DNA from: Guyanagaster necrorhizus
Lineage: Eukaryota > Basidiomycota > Agaricomycetes > Agaricales > Physalacriaceae
Length of the DNA stretch: 64,000 nucleotides
Direction of reading: 5' to 3'
Assembly (NCBI RefSeq): GCF_019112545.1
Contig: NW_025064884.1
Coordinates: 1-64,000 of the forward strand
This document shows positions 23,593-35,801 of this stretch, piece after piece. The translations under genes and the position numbers were made by a program. Each line of letters opens with the position of its first letter. The stretch's first letter is position 1. The notes under the pieces were generated by a model that ran no database searches, was not told the DNA's origin, and saw only the letters and a list, made by a program, of their open reading frames with translations.

Positions 23593-26500
23593 AGGGGATA
23601 AACGACGATGCAAGTCTTCGGGTAACCAAAGCTATAAATTCACAAATCAGCCTCGGGAAAATATTATTATTGATACTGTTCCTGAAGCACGAGAAAGGAC
23701 AAGTGCAATAACTACAGGCCCTCGAGGCCCCGGCCCGATATCGTCTAGTAGCTTCGTTGATGCTCGCTAACCGCTGTGATATTTTGATTCTGATCGCACT
23801 AGATCGCACTCCCAGGTACTGACTGGCTCATAGTTGGACAGGGGGTAAAAACTGGAATTAGATCTCAAGTCATCAAATGTGCATCATCCTTTCCTTGGCG
23901 GCGGCGTATATTTCCGCGTATTCCTGGGAGCACGCGATCATAGTTTGCGGCAGCAGTACACGAAATCTGGTACATTCCGGTTAACCTCATGAAAGACATT
24001 TTTGCGAATTACGACAAGACGTTTAAAGAAAATGATATGTCAATATGTATACGTGGGTCGTCCAAAATTTCATCAACTGAGGCTAGACGCGGCAGAGAAG
24101 TGCGCGAGGGGTGCGTAGGATCTGCGAGCCTACTATATACACCGGTTGCAAGTGTGCGTACTACTCCATTGCAGCGGTCGAGCTCGCAAAGGGATTTAGG
24201 AAGGCTTCCTTCCTTTCAAGCCCCCTACAAACCCACGGTTTCATTCGTATGGGTATAGTTATCTACGTATCTTCCCGGCCAATATATCATTTGAATACAA
24301 TATTATAACACAAAGCGCAGCCTTGCCTATTAATTTCAATTTACTGTGATCCGATCTCCGATGGAGCAGTTGGCTACTCTGAAAGGTGCTGCCATGACCC
24401 AATATTGACTATGCAGCTTGAATGGAACCTGTCTTTCCTAACATCCTCTTCTACGCCTTTAAGCACTGGAGGAGTTGTGAGTTACTATGGGAATACATAT
24501 CATGAAGCGGAATTCACCTTGGTGATCAAGGATCAGCGTTCCTGAAGATATCCGGGACCTATATTGTACTAACATGATACGCAGTCGCAGATTTCATCTG
24601 AGATACCGCGGGTAAAATCCGCTTGCTGTGCGTCCTGTGAAGCATATGAAAGTCTAAGAAAGTCCTAGGGCTCGAGGAACATATTACTTACGTCGGACGC
24701 TTGGCGTCTATTCAAGTTTCCGGCCAGATACTTTGGTACCCATAGCTCGTGCATCATCTCCTTGAAAAATTCGGAGTCGCTGAATCAGAGCTGCGACGCA
24801 GAAGTTAAAAATAGTGACCCTTTTGAATTTTCATCCCGTCCTCCTGAAAGTTTTGCGAGTACACGGTGTCGACAAGATATAGTAAAAGGGGGACTATCTA
24901 CAAGCAAAGGCAATTTCTGTCAATGAAACAAACGACTTCACTTGAACGGTCGCTCAACGGAGTCAAACGCGTATGGCCATCATGAAGCTTGTACTAACTT
25001 ACCTAGTTTGATCACCCGTGATCGTGACTGAAGAGCCTTGATTTGACCATGCCGCTGAACTTGCTTCTTCCTAGAAAACCGACACCCCTCAAGTCCTTGG
25101 ACATTGTCTGAAACAGGCTGACGGTGCCTATTTTCTGTTATCCAGTATATCCTTTCCTTCCTACCAAATAAGTGCTCCGCGTGGCAGGTGCGGCTTCCAA
25201 TTTACAAAAAAAAAAAATACCGTGATGCGTATGTACGTTAACTCCATTTGTTAGATTTTCTATTCTCCTTTCTTGCTTTGAGCACAAAGACCAAAAACTT
25301 CCCAATCCGTATCTTTGTTCTTGCTTTGTTCTTTAAAATATCACTTGCATCTGTCAGAAAAGAACGATAGGGGGACCCCTCGAACATGTCAGACCCATGC
25401 GTCTGCGTCCGCTTCAATAGGCGTCAATTTAAACCTTGGAAAACTGGGTACACTGTGTGACGCGTTCGCAACTATGAATATCGCCGCCGACTGTCGGTGG
25501 ATTACTCCCGACCCCGTCTCTTCAAATCAATACTGCACTGGGCGCACAGCGTCTTGAAATACGATGGAAACGGCTTAGGAGAGAAGGGATACAATGTTGG
25601 CTACAGTGGCAGACGTGAATTTGATTGTGGATAGACATAAAACATACTGCTGTACAGATTCTGGCAACAAACCTCAGGTTTTTACAATAGTTATCACTGA
25701 GAGTTTTGTGATAAAACAATTCGTTATCAGAATTGGGTTGATTGGATGTAAATTGCGACCTCCTAGCGGAAACAATGCCTTGTAAATGACATCGCAAGGC
25801 AAGCATCTTAACACCGATTCTTTGCCATGTTACCACAGATACTTGATCGTCAACCAAGAGAAATATCCTATCCGGCGTAATATAGGCTCGTAACACATCT
25901 TGCGTACCTAGCATGCTGAGAGCAGGAAGGTCGGCACTCTACGCCATCGACAACAATCGTTCCCTGCGAAACCAGGTCAAAACTTGAAAGGTCAGTCCGC
26001 AATCAGTCATTCGAAGGCATACAGAGCACCACAGTGAACCCAAATGATAGGCTTACTCGTTCTTAGTGCAATTCACAGAGAGTAGGCTTGTGCGCACGAA
26101 GGATAATATTCACCTCAAACTGATCGGTTTAATACCCGTTGAATGCCTCGAGAGTATTCGTCATTAGCGAAACCATCGGAAGATCGAGTGGTACTTGAAA
26201 TAGAGAATTCCGTCCTTCGCCGATTCTATTCATGTCTGCATGCCTTTGTAAGCGTTCACGTCAGGCTTGAAGGGAGATAAGCAATTATAACGTTGCATGG
26301 CGTCAATGTACCAGAGGCGGTGAAAGCTCTGTCTGCTAGTACTTAAGTGTACATTCATGTATTTTCAAAGCGTCGTGCTAAGTACTTACCCATCAATGTC
26401 TCGGATTAATACGATCTAAATGCCGCGAGTCTGCTTGCCATCAAGGGTATACCCAGGAAAGCCTACAGGGCGGGCACCATTCTCCACTGTGGGTTAGACG

Positions 26501-28047
26501 ACGTGAATTCAGAATGAGGGGGAACCGAAGGAAATTACGAAATTTATTGACCTGGATCTGAAAAAAAACAAGTAAAGAATCGTCGACGGATCTTTAATGA
26601 GCAGGGAAGGTATGACATAGGGATACGTAGAATGACCTACCTGTAGAACAGTGTGAAGAGCCAAGACTGAGATTCTGACGTCTCGATAAACCACGTGTCA
26701 CGCATGCAAGATTGTGGCTTGGTGGCCACTGGTCACAGACAGGACCCTGCATTATGCACAGAGACTGTTAGGGAGAGGTAAGTACTTTCTTTGCTTTTGG
26801 GTATCTTTAGCGCCTAGTCAGGTCTCCTGAAATCCTGCAGTTGATCTGAAGTCACGTTCTCTTCGATTGACATGAGAGGACAATCTCGACCACCGCCTGT
26901 GATACAGAAGTTGACAAGGGGACTGTTCTCTGGCAGTTTCGCATGTTAAGGCAGCGTTGCCCACTAGCCTTGTGCAATGCCTCTACGATCATATCGATGG
27001 GTCAGGATTCCCTTTGGCCTCACTTAGTTAGCCCCAAACAAAGAACTGAACGGGCATGTGGTAAAACATTAGCAAAGCCAACTCTACGCAGGGATCATGC
27101 TAACCTTACCCAGAACTATCGTGGTTCTCTTGCATTATCCGCGGATCCAGCACCTAAGCATGCCGATAAGCGATAGCATAGTAAAGCATTTTTTGAATTT
27201 TTGACGGTCATAGCTGGTTTATTTCGAGACGGCTGCCAGGAGGTCTTGCAAACATATATTTCACAACACATGAATCCAAATGACGGCCCATCGGTTTACG
27301 ACAATTAGCTGTAGACCTAGGGTCTGGCATGTGTCTCATCGTCGCCACACTCCGAAAATATCGCCACCCTGCGGGTTCATATCCGAGGCGCTAATACGAA
27401 TATGAACATTTGGTCATGCACAAGCCTCCATGAAGAGCGGAACTAACTGTAAAATTCGTCATCAGGACGTGCTAGTTCATTCATATGAACCAGGGTACTA
27501 CCAGGGTCCAGCTGATCAAAGATCATCCTTGTGGCTGGATATCTCTCGGGCTGAAGGTCTGAGCGCTACCGCACTGTCGCTCCATATCATCTTAGACGAT
27601 GTACTTGCATTAATAAAGGCAGAACAAGAAGGGAGCAGGAGCCATAATTCTATGAGTGACGTGAATGTCAACCATCAAGAGGTCCACGAGGTTGATATTG
27701 TGAATGTTCCAGGCGTTGTAAAGGAGCTTCGCGACATGGCCAGCTTACACTCCGAAGGTGCTGGTAAGGAGGTTCAGGGATACGGCCATCGTACGAAGTG
27801 CTCGTCCACTTGATAAATGTTGTTGCAGCATGCGGCTGATATCTCCAATACTGCAGTGTCTATGACAAAGGGTAATTGGAAAAAAGAGTGAATTTACGGT
27901 GTCCAGCCTCAGACGCCTCAAAGATGGCGTAAGGTAACACTCATTGAGTAAGCAAACGTGCAGGGTTCATCGGGACAGATAATTCTGCAGGTTCAGAAAG
28001 GGTAAGCATATGAGTCAAATGACGAAGCGTGATACTCGCCTACACAT
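23593..28047. other. Gene-poor gap, 4.45 kb
   Basis: Only short reading frames occur, the longest about 130 aa (minus 25,914-25,522) and 127 aa (plus 27,430-27,813). Neither shows a domain I recognise, and I could not chain them into a spliced gene. Base composition is like the gene space, not like the transposon island, and CpG is normal. It may hold a rapidly evolving gene, a gene relic or regulatory DNA. No tRNA, rRNA or recognisable transposon was seen. Confidence 0.5.
27430..27813 (+). CDS. Unrecognised small ORF (127 aa), doubtful
   Basis: A continuous acidic frame with a helix-prone centre (ALSLHIILDDVLALIKAEQEG) and a His/Val/Asn-rich middle. I recognise no family. It has no upstream splice partner that I could confirm. 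It lies alone in a gene-poor gap and could be chance or a relic exon. It is listed only because it is the most protein-like frame in the gap. Confidence 0.2.
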   Translation: MKSGTNCKIRHQDVLVHSYEPGYYQGPADQRSSLWLDISRAEGLSATALSLHIILDDVLALIKAEQEGSRSHNSMSDVNVNHQEVHEVDIVNVPGVVKELRDMASLHSEGAGKEVQGYGHRTKCSST

Positions 28048-28239
28048 CTAATGGTGAGGCTCAGGCTTCTTTGCCTTCAGGTAAATGTTTTCCGCAATGA
28101 CATAGCCTGTGAATGCCACGACAGCGATTCCAAACCCTGGGAAGAGATTACGGAGAATTGTCTTTTGAGAGAAGACCGGGTGATTTCGCCAGGCCTCAAA
28201 CTTCGCCCAAGGATCTCTGTACAGTGGAAGATTCGACAT
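28048..28239 (-). CDS. NDUFB3: NADH dehydrogenase (complex I) B12 subunit, NDUFB3 family
   Basis: A single-exon protein of 63 aa. The N-terminus YRDPWAKFEAWRNHPVF and the following RNLFPGFGIAVVAF match the small accessory subunit B12 of the complex I membrane arm. One transmembrane segment is visible (about residues 33-50), followed by a short Lys/Pro/His-rich tail. The start was chosen at ATG 28239 because homologues begin a few residues before YRDPW; the open frame extends slightly upstream without an ATG that fits better. It is a standalone mitochondrial inner membrane protein, divergent from TOP1 with 277 bp between the starts. Confidence 0.88.
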   Translation of the reverse strand: MSNLPLYRDPWAKFEAWRNHPVFSQKTILRNLFPGFGIAVVAFTGYVIAENIYLKAKKPEPHH

Positions 28240-28516
28240 TTCTGGAAGCACAATGAGTTTGAGAGACGATGGAAATAAGGACAAATCGTGGTCACCTTGT
28301 TCGTTGGAATGGACGGGTGAGGGAGGTGTTGCTTATTTCGGAAGGACGTTGCGTGACCACTTAAGGGCCGGTTAGTCAAAACTTCGCCAAATTCTCATCA
28401 GTTTCCAACAGTCCGCCTCCTTACCTCGTTCTACCATCTTCTTCCTTGCCGGTGCTCTCACCCTCTACTGTATATATCTATTCTCTTGCCTTATCGTCTA
28501 AATATCCACATCGATC
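28240..28516. promoter_or_regulatory. Divergent promoter between NDUFB3 and TOP1
   Basis: A 277 bp stretch lies between two opposite start codons, so both genes must be driven from here. It is pyrimidine-rich on the TOP1 side (for example cctcgttctaccatcttcttcc), as is common upstream of basidiomycete genes. No clear TATA box was identified. Confidence 0.6.
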
Positions 28517-31500
28517 ATGTCTACCGACTCAGCAATGCTTTCTGACGACAACCGTCCTGCCACTTCCTCTCCTAATGGCCATGCCAACGGTAAGAATGGC
28601 ACAAGTGCTACCGAGCAGCTCAGTGATGAAGAGGAAATTCCTTTGGTACGAAACACCTACTATAAATTTATTCAGCATTAACTCTTACCGCCCTTTGCTT
28701 TTGACACTTCATCAGTCTCAAGTGACACGCACGCCCTACTCCTCTGCGCAACCTCCCAGGCAGAAGCGTAAAAGAGCTGTATACTATGAATCGTCAAGCG
28801 AGGATGATACGCCGCTCGCCTCTTCCCCGTTGAAGCCCTCTTCTGACGCCGTAACCAAGCCAGGCGCTATAAACGCCACTACCGTACCGGCGTCTCTGGT
28901 CAATGGTAAAGGAAAAGGAAAAGCCGTCAAGGAAGAATACACAGAATGCGAAACACCCGATGACGCGCCATCCAAGGCCAAAGTGAACGCCAACGGACGA
29001 TCTAAGCGTCCGGCTAGGAAGAAAGCCAAGCACGACGACGACGATGACGACGACGAAGCAGTCTCTGATAGTGGCGATTCAACCCCACCTACTAAGAAGA
29101 AGAGAGCTGTACCTCGGAAGCGTAAAGCTAAAGAGCAAAGCGAGCCGGAACCGGAATCCGAAGACGATGCGCCTGTCAAGAAACCTTCGATTCAGCGCGC
29201 GACGAAAAAGGTGAAGAAAGAGGATGGAGGAGGAGCTACATCTGAGGTTGATGCTTCAAAGCCGAAGAAGCGTGGTACGAAGAAGGAAAAGGAAGGGAAA
29301 GAGAAGGGCAAGGGCAAGAACAAGAAGGAAGAGGAAGAGGAAGAGGTGTTCAGATGGTGGGAGGTAGGGGGGGGCGACGGCTCCGTAAAGTGGAAAACCC
29401 TCGAACACAACGGTGTAATATTCCCGCCTCCGTATGAACCTTTGCCTCTTGACGTTAAAATGAAGTATGATGGTATGGTTCAGCGGTCTCATCAGCATTT
29501 CTTCATTTTTAACACTTCCATTCACTCTAGGAAAGGAAGTCGATCTGCCGCCTGCGTCTGAGGAGGTTGCTAGCTTCTATGCTGCCATGATAGAAACCGA
29601 CCACGCCCAAGATGCAACTTTCAACAAGAACTTCTTTGACGATTGGAAGAAAGTCTTAAAAGCAAACCCTCCTGTTCGTTGTCATATTCGTGTCGGGCTT
29701 CTCACTTCACCTGACATTTTTTGATTGCCAGCTCAATGGTACAAATATAGTCTCATTTGAGCTCTGTGATTTCAGCCCAATGTTCCAGCATTTCGAAACT
29801 GAAAAGGCTAAGAAGAAGAGTTTGCCGGCGGCAGAGAAGAAAGAGCTGAAGAAGGCGAGGGACGACATGGAGGCCAAGTATACGACTTGTCTATTGGATG
29901 GACGCAAAGAAAAGGTGGGCAATTTCCGCGTAGAGCCTCCGGGTCTATTCAGGGGGCGTGGCGAGCATCCTAAGAAAGGAGCACTAAAGGTACGGACAAG
30001 CGGTTGTTTTTGTTGAATACTTTCACTGATATGTTGTGCAGTTCCGTGTTCGTCCAGAAGACATAACGCTTAACATTGGCAAAGATGCACCCATTCCTGT
30101 CCCGAACATGCCAGGAAAATGGAAGGCAATCCAACATGATAATACCGTTACGTGGCTGGCGAACTGGACAGAAAACATCAACAATAGTCACAAGTACGTT
30201 TTCTTAGCCGCAGGCAGTTCGCTTAAGGGACAAAGCGATATGTTGAAGTTTGAGAAAGCCCGTGAACTGAAGGTCGGTCAACGTAAGGAACTGTGCTATG
30301 ATATCTGATGATCCTTGTAGAACCACGTTGACCGAATCCGGCAAAACTATAATACAGACCTGAGGTCGAAAGTAATGGCTGATCGACAGCGTGCGACGGC
30401 CATGTATTTTATCGACAAACTTGCGCTTCGTGCGGGTAATGAGAAAGGAGAAGATGAAGCTGATACTGTAGGCTGCTGCTCTCTGCGTTGCGAACATCTG
30501 ACGCTGGAATCCCCAAACACCATCGTTTTCGATTTCCTTGGCAAGGATTCGATCCGTTATTACAACCAAGTCCCCGTCGACCCTCAGGTCTTCAAGAACA
30601 TCCGGATATTTAAGGAGAATAAAGAGGACGAGGATGCCTTGTTCGACCGTGTCAACGTAAGGGTCTTCTGTCTTTGTTATCTCGCATTGTCTGACGTATT
30701 TCTGCTCAGACTTCTTCCCTGAATAAGCATCTGACAAGTGAAATGAAGGGTCTTACAGCAAAGGTTTTCCGTACTTACAATGCATCTATCACGTTCCAGA
30801 AACTCTTGGACGAGAAAGAGGAGGAACTCAAGAATGCGACGCTACAGGAAAAGCTCAACGCCTACAATCATGCCAATCGCCTTGTCGCCATTCTATGTAA
30901 CCATCAACGTGCAGCTCCTAAGACCCATGACCAATCGATGGAAAAGATGAGATATAAGGTATGGCTTGCGGAGTGTCCGTTGGATGGCTGTCTGATGGTT
31001 ATTCGCAGTACCGATCACTCAAATACGAGCGCATGAAAATGCGTCACGCTCTCTTTGCTCTTGATGACAGCTACAAGTCGGATGACAAGTATGCTGATGA
31101 TGAATCCGAGATCGACGATGATTGGATCACTACTCATGAGGAAAGTATGAGGGGCAAGGATATGGAAAAGGCCGAGAAGAAGTTCGAAAAGGACAACGAG
31201 AAGCTCATCGAAGACGGTAAAGAACCTCACGGCCAGTCTGTGCTCGATAGCAAGATCAAGGCTATCAAGGACGAATACAAGAGACTGGCGAAGGAGCGGG
31301 GTACGAAGAAGGCGAAGTCGAACAAAACAGCGGAAAAACTGGAAGAAGCAATCGAGAAACTTGGACAGAGGATCAAGGCTTTTAAGCTCCAGATGGTCGA
31401 CAGAGACGCTGGTAAAGAGGTTGCACTGGGCACTAGGTTTGCGAGCTTTCTCAAAGACGCGTTGTATTATGTCTAATATTCTTCCTCACAGTAAAATCAA

Positions 31501-31730
31501 TTATCTAGACCCTAGGTCTGTTTTCCGCTGTCTATAACTAACTTCCTCACTGACCAATGATCAGAATAACGGCTGCTTGGTGCAAAACCCACGATGTCCC
31601 GATCGAAAAGCTTTTCTCGAAGACCCTCGTCACGAAATGTACGTTGGTCTTTTTCTCCTAGACTATCACCGTTCTGAAATCATGATTAGTCCCTTGGGCA
31701 CTGGAGGCAGACGCCTATTGGAAATTCTGA
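28517..31730 (+). CDS. TOP1: DNA topoisomerase I (type IB)
   Basis: The enzyme relaxes supercoils through a 3'-phosphotyrosine bond. Eleven exons: 28517-28645, 28716-29472, 29531-29673, 29732-29989, 30042-30272, 30321-30656, 30710-30958, 31009-31436, 31492-31515, 31565-31638, 31690-31730 (889 aa). A long, charged, Lys/Asp/Glu-rich N-terminus carries nuclear-localisation-like runs. The core starts at [10 protein letters not shown]. All five catalytic residues are visible: Arg in ALRAGNEK, Lys in FLGKDS, Arg in VFRTYNAS, His in LCNHQRA, and Tyr (about residue 848) in KINYLDPR. A lysine-rich coiled linker precedes the C-terminal domain, which ends WKF. The catalytic Tyr lies on a 24-nt exon. Confidence 0.97.
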
Positions 31731-31987
31731 AGTGTCTCCCTTTAATTACTGTGTGATACATTTCAAGGATTAGGCTAGGACGCTTGGGGCGTGGACACTC
31801 AATGTTTCGTTATACACACCACTCTTATTATTTTTTATGTCCTCGCAATGTCTTACATAGAAACACATTTGTAGCCTTTCTGAATGAGAAATACTCAAAA
31901 GATTCGATGATTGGCAGGTATAATGCCGAGAGTAAAATAACACGTGTTCTTCTATCACTTCTACCTTGTCGGTTCACACACAGGACC

Positions 31988-34053
31988 ATGAGCATGTTTG
32001 CGTCCAAAACTGCATTTGACGCACTCGATGTCGATTTTGGCGAAGAGAGTGAAGAAGAGACCGTGCTGGAGGTGCCAGAAGTAACAATGAATCAAAGGTG
32101 CGTGTTACGGCTCAGTTGCATGGATTCACCATTTACAATTCCTGTTCTTCAGTCCCCCTGAAGGGCCCACTAAATTGACTAAAACTGCGATAAAGAAGGC
32201 CGCAAAGCTCGCTCGTCGTGAAGCAAAACAACAGAAGTCCTTGGCAAAGAGCAGAGACGGTTCTCCATCTCCTGCACCACCACAAACTCCGCCACCGACT
32301 GAGGCGACGGTGGCGACGGAGACCCCCTCTATTCCTGCTACTAATCCCCTAAAAGAGTATCCTATCGTCGAAGAAGTCGTCTCCCAAAAGCCTGCCCCAT
32401 CCGCCGTAGTCGAACCAGAGCCTGAACTCAAAGTCCCGCCCCCACTCACCGTGTCGCGACCAGGGAAATCCACACCAGTTAATGGTATTGCCAAGCCGAC
32501 GTCTCCAGTCGTAGATCATACCGAACCAGAAGAGCCGCCCCAAGTAATCCTGCCCCCAAAGGCCGAGCAACTCCAGCCACCTACAAAATTAGAGGCCGCA
32601 GACCCTGAAGAAGCAAAGAAGAGGCAGAATGTCGTTACGCGGACTGTGTGGACGCTCATCATGATTTTCGGATTCATTGGTACTTTGATTTCATGTTCCA
32701 CCAAATCCTGGCTAATTGCACTTCAGGATTGTTACTCATGGGTCATGGCTATATGATTCTATTGGTTATGCTTTGCCAGACCCTCGTTTACAGAGAAGTA
32801 ACGGCTCTCTTTTCGTTAAAGGCATCGGATATCAAGGCGGCTGCTTCGTCGGATATAAAGGATCCTTGGAGCAAAACCCTCAATTGGTACTTCTTCGCCG
32901 TAACCAATTACTTCCTCTATGGGGAGAGTATTATTTATTACTTCAAGGTTATTTCCTTAGCTAGTTTGTGGCCGGCTGTTTCTCACTAAGATTTCACAGC
33001 ATGTGGTTTTCGCCGATGCGCAATTGCTCCCCTTTGCTACGAATCACCGAATGATCAGTTTTATGCTGTACACTATTGGTTTTATGGGATTCGTCATGTC
33101 TCTCAAGAAGGGCTACCTCAAACAGCAATTCGGACTGTTCTGCTGGGTACATATGACGTTGCTCTTCATCGTCGTTTCGAGGTAGGTTGCGCCACTCATT
33201 CGCTCTCCGCTTTCGCTAAATTTCTTACAGTCATTTCATTATGAACAACATTCTTGAAGGACTTATATGGTTTTTTGTTCCCGCATCACTGGTCATCTGT
33301 AACGACGTCTTCGCCTACATCTGGGGTAAAACAATAGGACGGACGCCTCTTATTTCTCTGTCGCCTAAAAAGACTGTCGAGGGCTTTGTTGGCGCATTTT
33401 GGACCACACTTCTTTTTTCTCTTTTGTGGGGCTCATTCTTTATGAGATACAAGTACATGATATGTCCTGTGCACGACTTGGGCGTCAGTGCTTGGAGTAA
33501 CGTTACATGCACACCCAACCCGGTTTTCGTATGGAAGGAATGGCAAATCTGGACCCCAGTTGCCAGTGTCCTATCTGCGTGTGTGAGTACCTATTTATCT
33601 TTTATGTTATCTATGCTCATTGCTTCGACAGTTCGGCATTTCGATTACTAGTATCCCCTACACGTTATATCACTTCCATCTCATGTTCATGTCAATCTTT
33701 GCGTCTCTTGTTGCACCATTTGGAGGGTTCTTTGCGTCGGGATTCAAGCGTGCCTTTAACATCAAGGATTTCGGCCACAGCATCCCAGGGCATGGTGGTA
33801 TGACAGATCGTATGGATTGCCAGTGCGTATGCAGCTGTTATGGACAATGGTATAAAGTTGACTTGTGGCGTTAAGGTTCTTGATGGGTGTCTTCATCTAT
33901 GTTTACTATAGCAGCCTTATCCGTGAACATCATGTCACGGTAGGTTCGGTGTTGCAGACGATTGTAAGCGGGCTGACAGTGGGTGAGCAGCTTGAGTTGA
34001 TAGCCGATATGAAGCGATATCTGGAAGGGCAGGGTATACGTGTATCGTGCTAA
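31988..34053 (+). CDS. CDS1: Phosphatidate cytidylyltransferase (CDP-diacylglycerol synthase)
   Basis: It makes CDP-diacylglycerol from phosphatidic acid and CTP in the ER, feeding PI, PS and cardiolipin synthesis. Exons: 31988-32097, 32153-32679, 32727-32947, 33000-33181, 33231-33582, 33632-33822, 33876-34053 (586 aa). The family signature is complete: [13 protein letters not shown] followed by [14 protein letters not shown]. Several membrane helices and the [12 protein letters not shown] loop are visible. About 190 residues of Lys-rich then Pro/Glu-rich sequence ([19 protein letters not shown], then [15 protein letters not shown]) precede the first helix. Splicing of exon 1 to exon 2 keeps the frame, but the extension could be a misjoined upstream gene. 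It converges on the transglutaminase-like gene with 99 bp between stops. Confidence 0.93.
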
Positions 34054-34152
34054 CCTGTAGACTGGGATACATAGTGCTTTCTTTCAAAATATTGCATACT
34101 ATATGCTTTGAACCAAAGAATTGATAAATAGGTTGGGTATTGCTAAGGTATA

Positions 34153-35478
34153 CTAGACTACAGTCCATCTGCCCATACCTCCAAAAGCCATGGCTTTGCG
34201 GCCATTGGCATTGTTGAACCCTTGAACACCTAGCCCTTTCCCATCCCTGCAATCGCATTGTGTAACGTAATAGAGAGAAAGCTCTCCTCCTCCTCTAGGA
34301 ATATACACAGTGGCGCTCCAACCGCCTTCTTCGTTCGCCTGCATTGGGGTTCGCGTCTTGTCAGGATTGCTGATAAGATAAACATAATTATCCACCTCAG
34401 CCCTCGACATATGCTCACAGAGCTTGAATATGTGAAAAGTGGCCCATGTCCCGCTCTGAATGTACTTTTCGGCGGGCTGGATGAGGTAAGGATTAAAGTT
34501 CAACTGATAAAAGTCCTGGAAGATGACAGGACCCTCCGGTTCGAGGATGTACTGCTCCCAGGACACAGGGCCACCATCCTCCTCGGCTATAAGCTGGTAA
34601 GATGGGTCTTCGGGGTAATGGCGCCTCACAAATTCTGCTGGGGAAGAGCTGAACCACATGGGAGTGAAGCGCTTGTTATACGCGGACCCTTCGAGGGCGC
34701 CGGCACCCCAGCAACAGTCAATGAGCCGCCACTCTCCGTCCATGAGTACGCAGTTCCAGGCGTGATTCCCTTGGTAGGGAGGAACGGGCACATCGGGGCC
34801 TATCGCGGCATACCCAAAGCCCTTCCCATGGCCAGTGACCTTGTAAGACTGCACCCCGATGCGCTGGGCGAGATACTCGAACAAGCCAGCATACCCATCG
34901 CAGACTGCCAGTCCAGATTGGAGGGTGGATTGGGCAGTTGCGGGACGTACGTTTCCGGAAAAGAAGGACGCAGCATCATAGGCGACGTTGTGGTGCAGCC
35001 ATGTGAAGATTGCACGACACTTTTCTGTTTCAGAGTCGAAGGGAGAGGTGAGGTCGACTGCGAGCTGGTCGAGGGAGCTGACTGTCTGGCGGGGGAATTG
35101 GGCGGCATGGGCATCTACGTAGGAGAAGTCGTGGCACTTGAGGCAGGACGACTCTGGTTCTGGTTCTGGCTCTGGAGGTGGGGTAGGAAGATGGGCGGGT
35201 GGACGTCGAGGAGGAGGCGGCGGAGGCGGCAGGGCACTGTGGGGTGTCGATGTCGGGATGGGCGGTGGCGGGCGACGGATAAGGCGAAGAAAGTCGGGAT
35301 CCCGTACGACGAGCGAGCTTCGGCCTTGAAGTGGGCCAGATGAGCTTCGGTCGAGCTTCAAGCTGGCTATCCTTGCTGCGATTCCCTTTGGTTGCTGGTC
35401 ATCGTCGTCGATGGCAGCGCCTTGTAGCGAGGGGACAGGCGGAAGGGTGGGACGGGGAGGCAAGGCAGGACGATACAT
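34153..35478 (-). CDS. Transglutaminase-like domain protein
   Basis: An intronless protein of 441 aa, unlike nearly all its neighbours. The N-terminal 110 residues are disordered, with polyproline runs (RRPPPPIP, SALPPPPPPP, EPEPEPES) that could bind SH3 or profilin. A papain/transglutaminase-like core follows with a plausible triad: Cys193 in LAVCDGYAGLF, His239 in GNHAWNC, Asp254 in RLIDCCWG. The layout (proline-rich region plus transglutaminase core) is reminiscent of the Cyk3/kyphoscoliosis-peptidase group. Many fungal members of that group have lost catalytic residues, but here all three are present. The substrate and role are unknown. Confidence 0.85.
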   Translation of the reverse strand: MYRPALPPRPTLPPVPSLQGAAIDDDDQQPKGIAARIASLKLDRSSSGPLQGRSSLVVRDPDFLRLIRRPPPPIPTSTPHSALPPPPPPPRRPPAHLPTPPPEPEPEPESSCLKCHDFSYVDAHAAQFPRQTVSSLDQLAVDLTSPFDSETEKCRAIFTWLHHNVAYDAASFFSGNVRPATAQSTLQSGLAVCDGYAGLFEYLAQRIGVQSYKVTGHGKGFGYAAIGPDVPVPPYQGNHAWNCVLMDGEWRLIDCCWGAGALEGSAYNKRFTPMWFSSSPAEFVRRHYPEDPSYQLIAEEDGGPVSWEQYILEPEGPVIFQDFYQLNFNPYLIQPAEKYIQSGTWATFHIFKLCEHMSRAEVDNYVYLISNPDKTRTPMQANEEGGWSATVYIPRGGGELSLYYVTQCDCRDGKGLGVQGFNNANGRKAMAFGGMGRWTVV

Positions 35479-35801
35479 CCGACTGTCGCATGTGGCAAGT
35501 AGGGACTCATCAACGGCGCAACTAATACCCGGCTTCTTATTCGTTCCTTTCTTGCGCTGTCACGCTGGTGGCCCTTATTCTGGCTATTCTGGTGTCATTT
35601 CTGGCCATTTTGCTGCCATCTGCCAAATTGCTACCTTATACACTGTACGATACTGAAACGACAAGCAGAGCGAGCATACTTAGTATATTGGCGCATGGCA
35701 TGGACAAATAAACAGAACGCGATACAGCATGAAAATGAAACGGCCAAGGACGATGTAGCAACCATTGTGGCCCAAAAGAACGTCTCTTGCGAGCGCATTG
35801 T

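Noticed and set aside
25522..25914. 130-aa minus frame in the 4.4 kb gap
   Set aside because: No recognised domain, no clear start context and no adjoining exons that extend it.
27370..27395. B-box-like gggttcatatcc as a tRNA hint
   Set aside because: No A box or cloverleaf fits upstream.
28784..29410. Long minus-strand frames opposite TOP1 exon 2
   Set aside because: They are low-complexity mirrors of the Lys/Glu/Asp-rich TOP1 N-terminus.
34258..35343. 361-aa + strand frame opposite the transglutaminase-like gene
   Set aside because: No recognisable domain; the minus strand carries a clear catalytic triad, so this is an antisense shadow.
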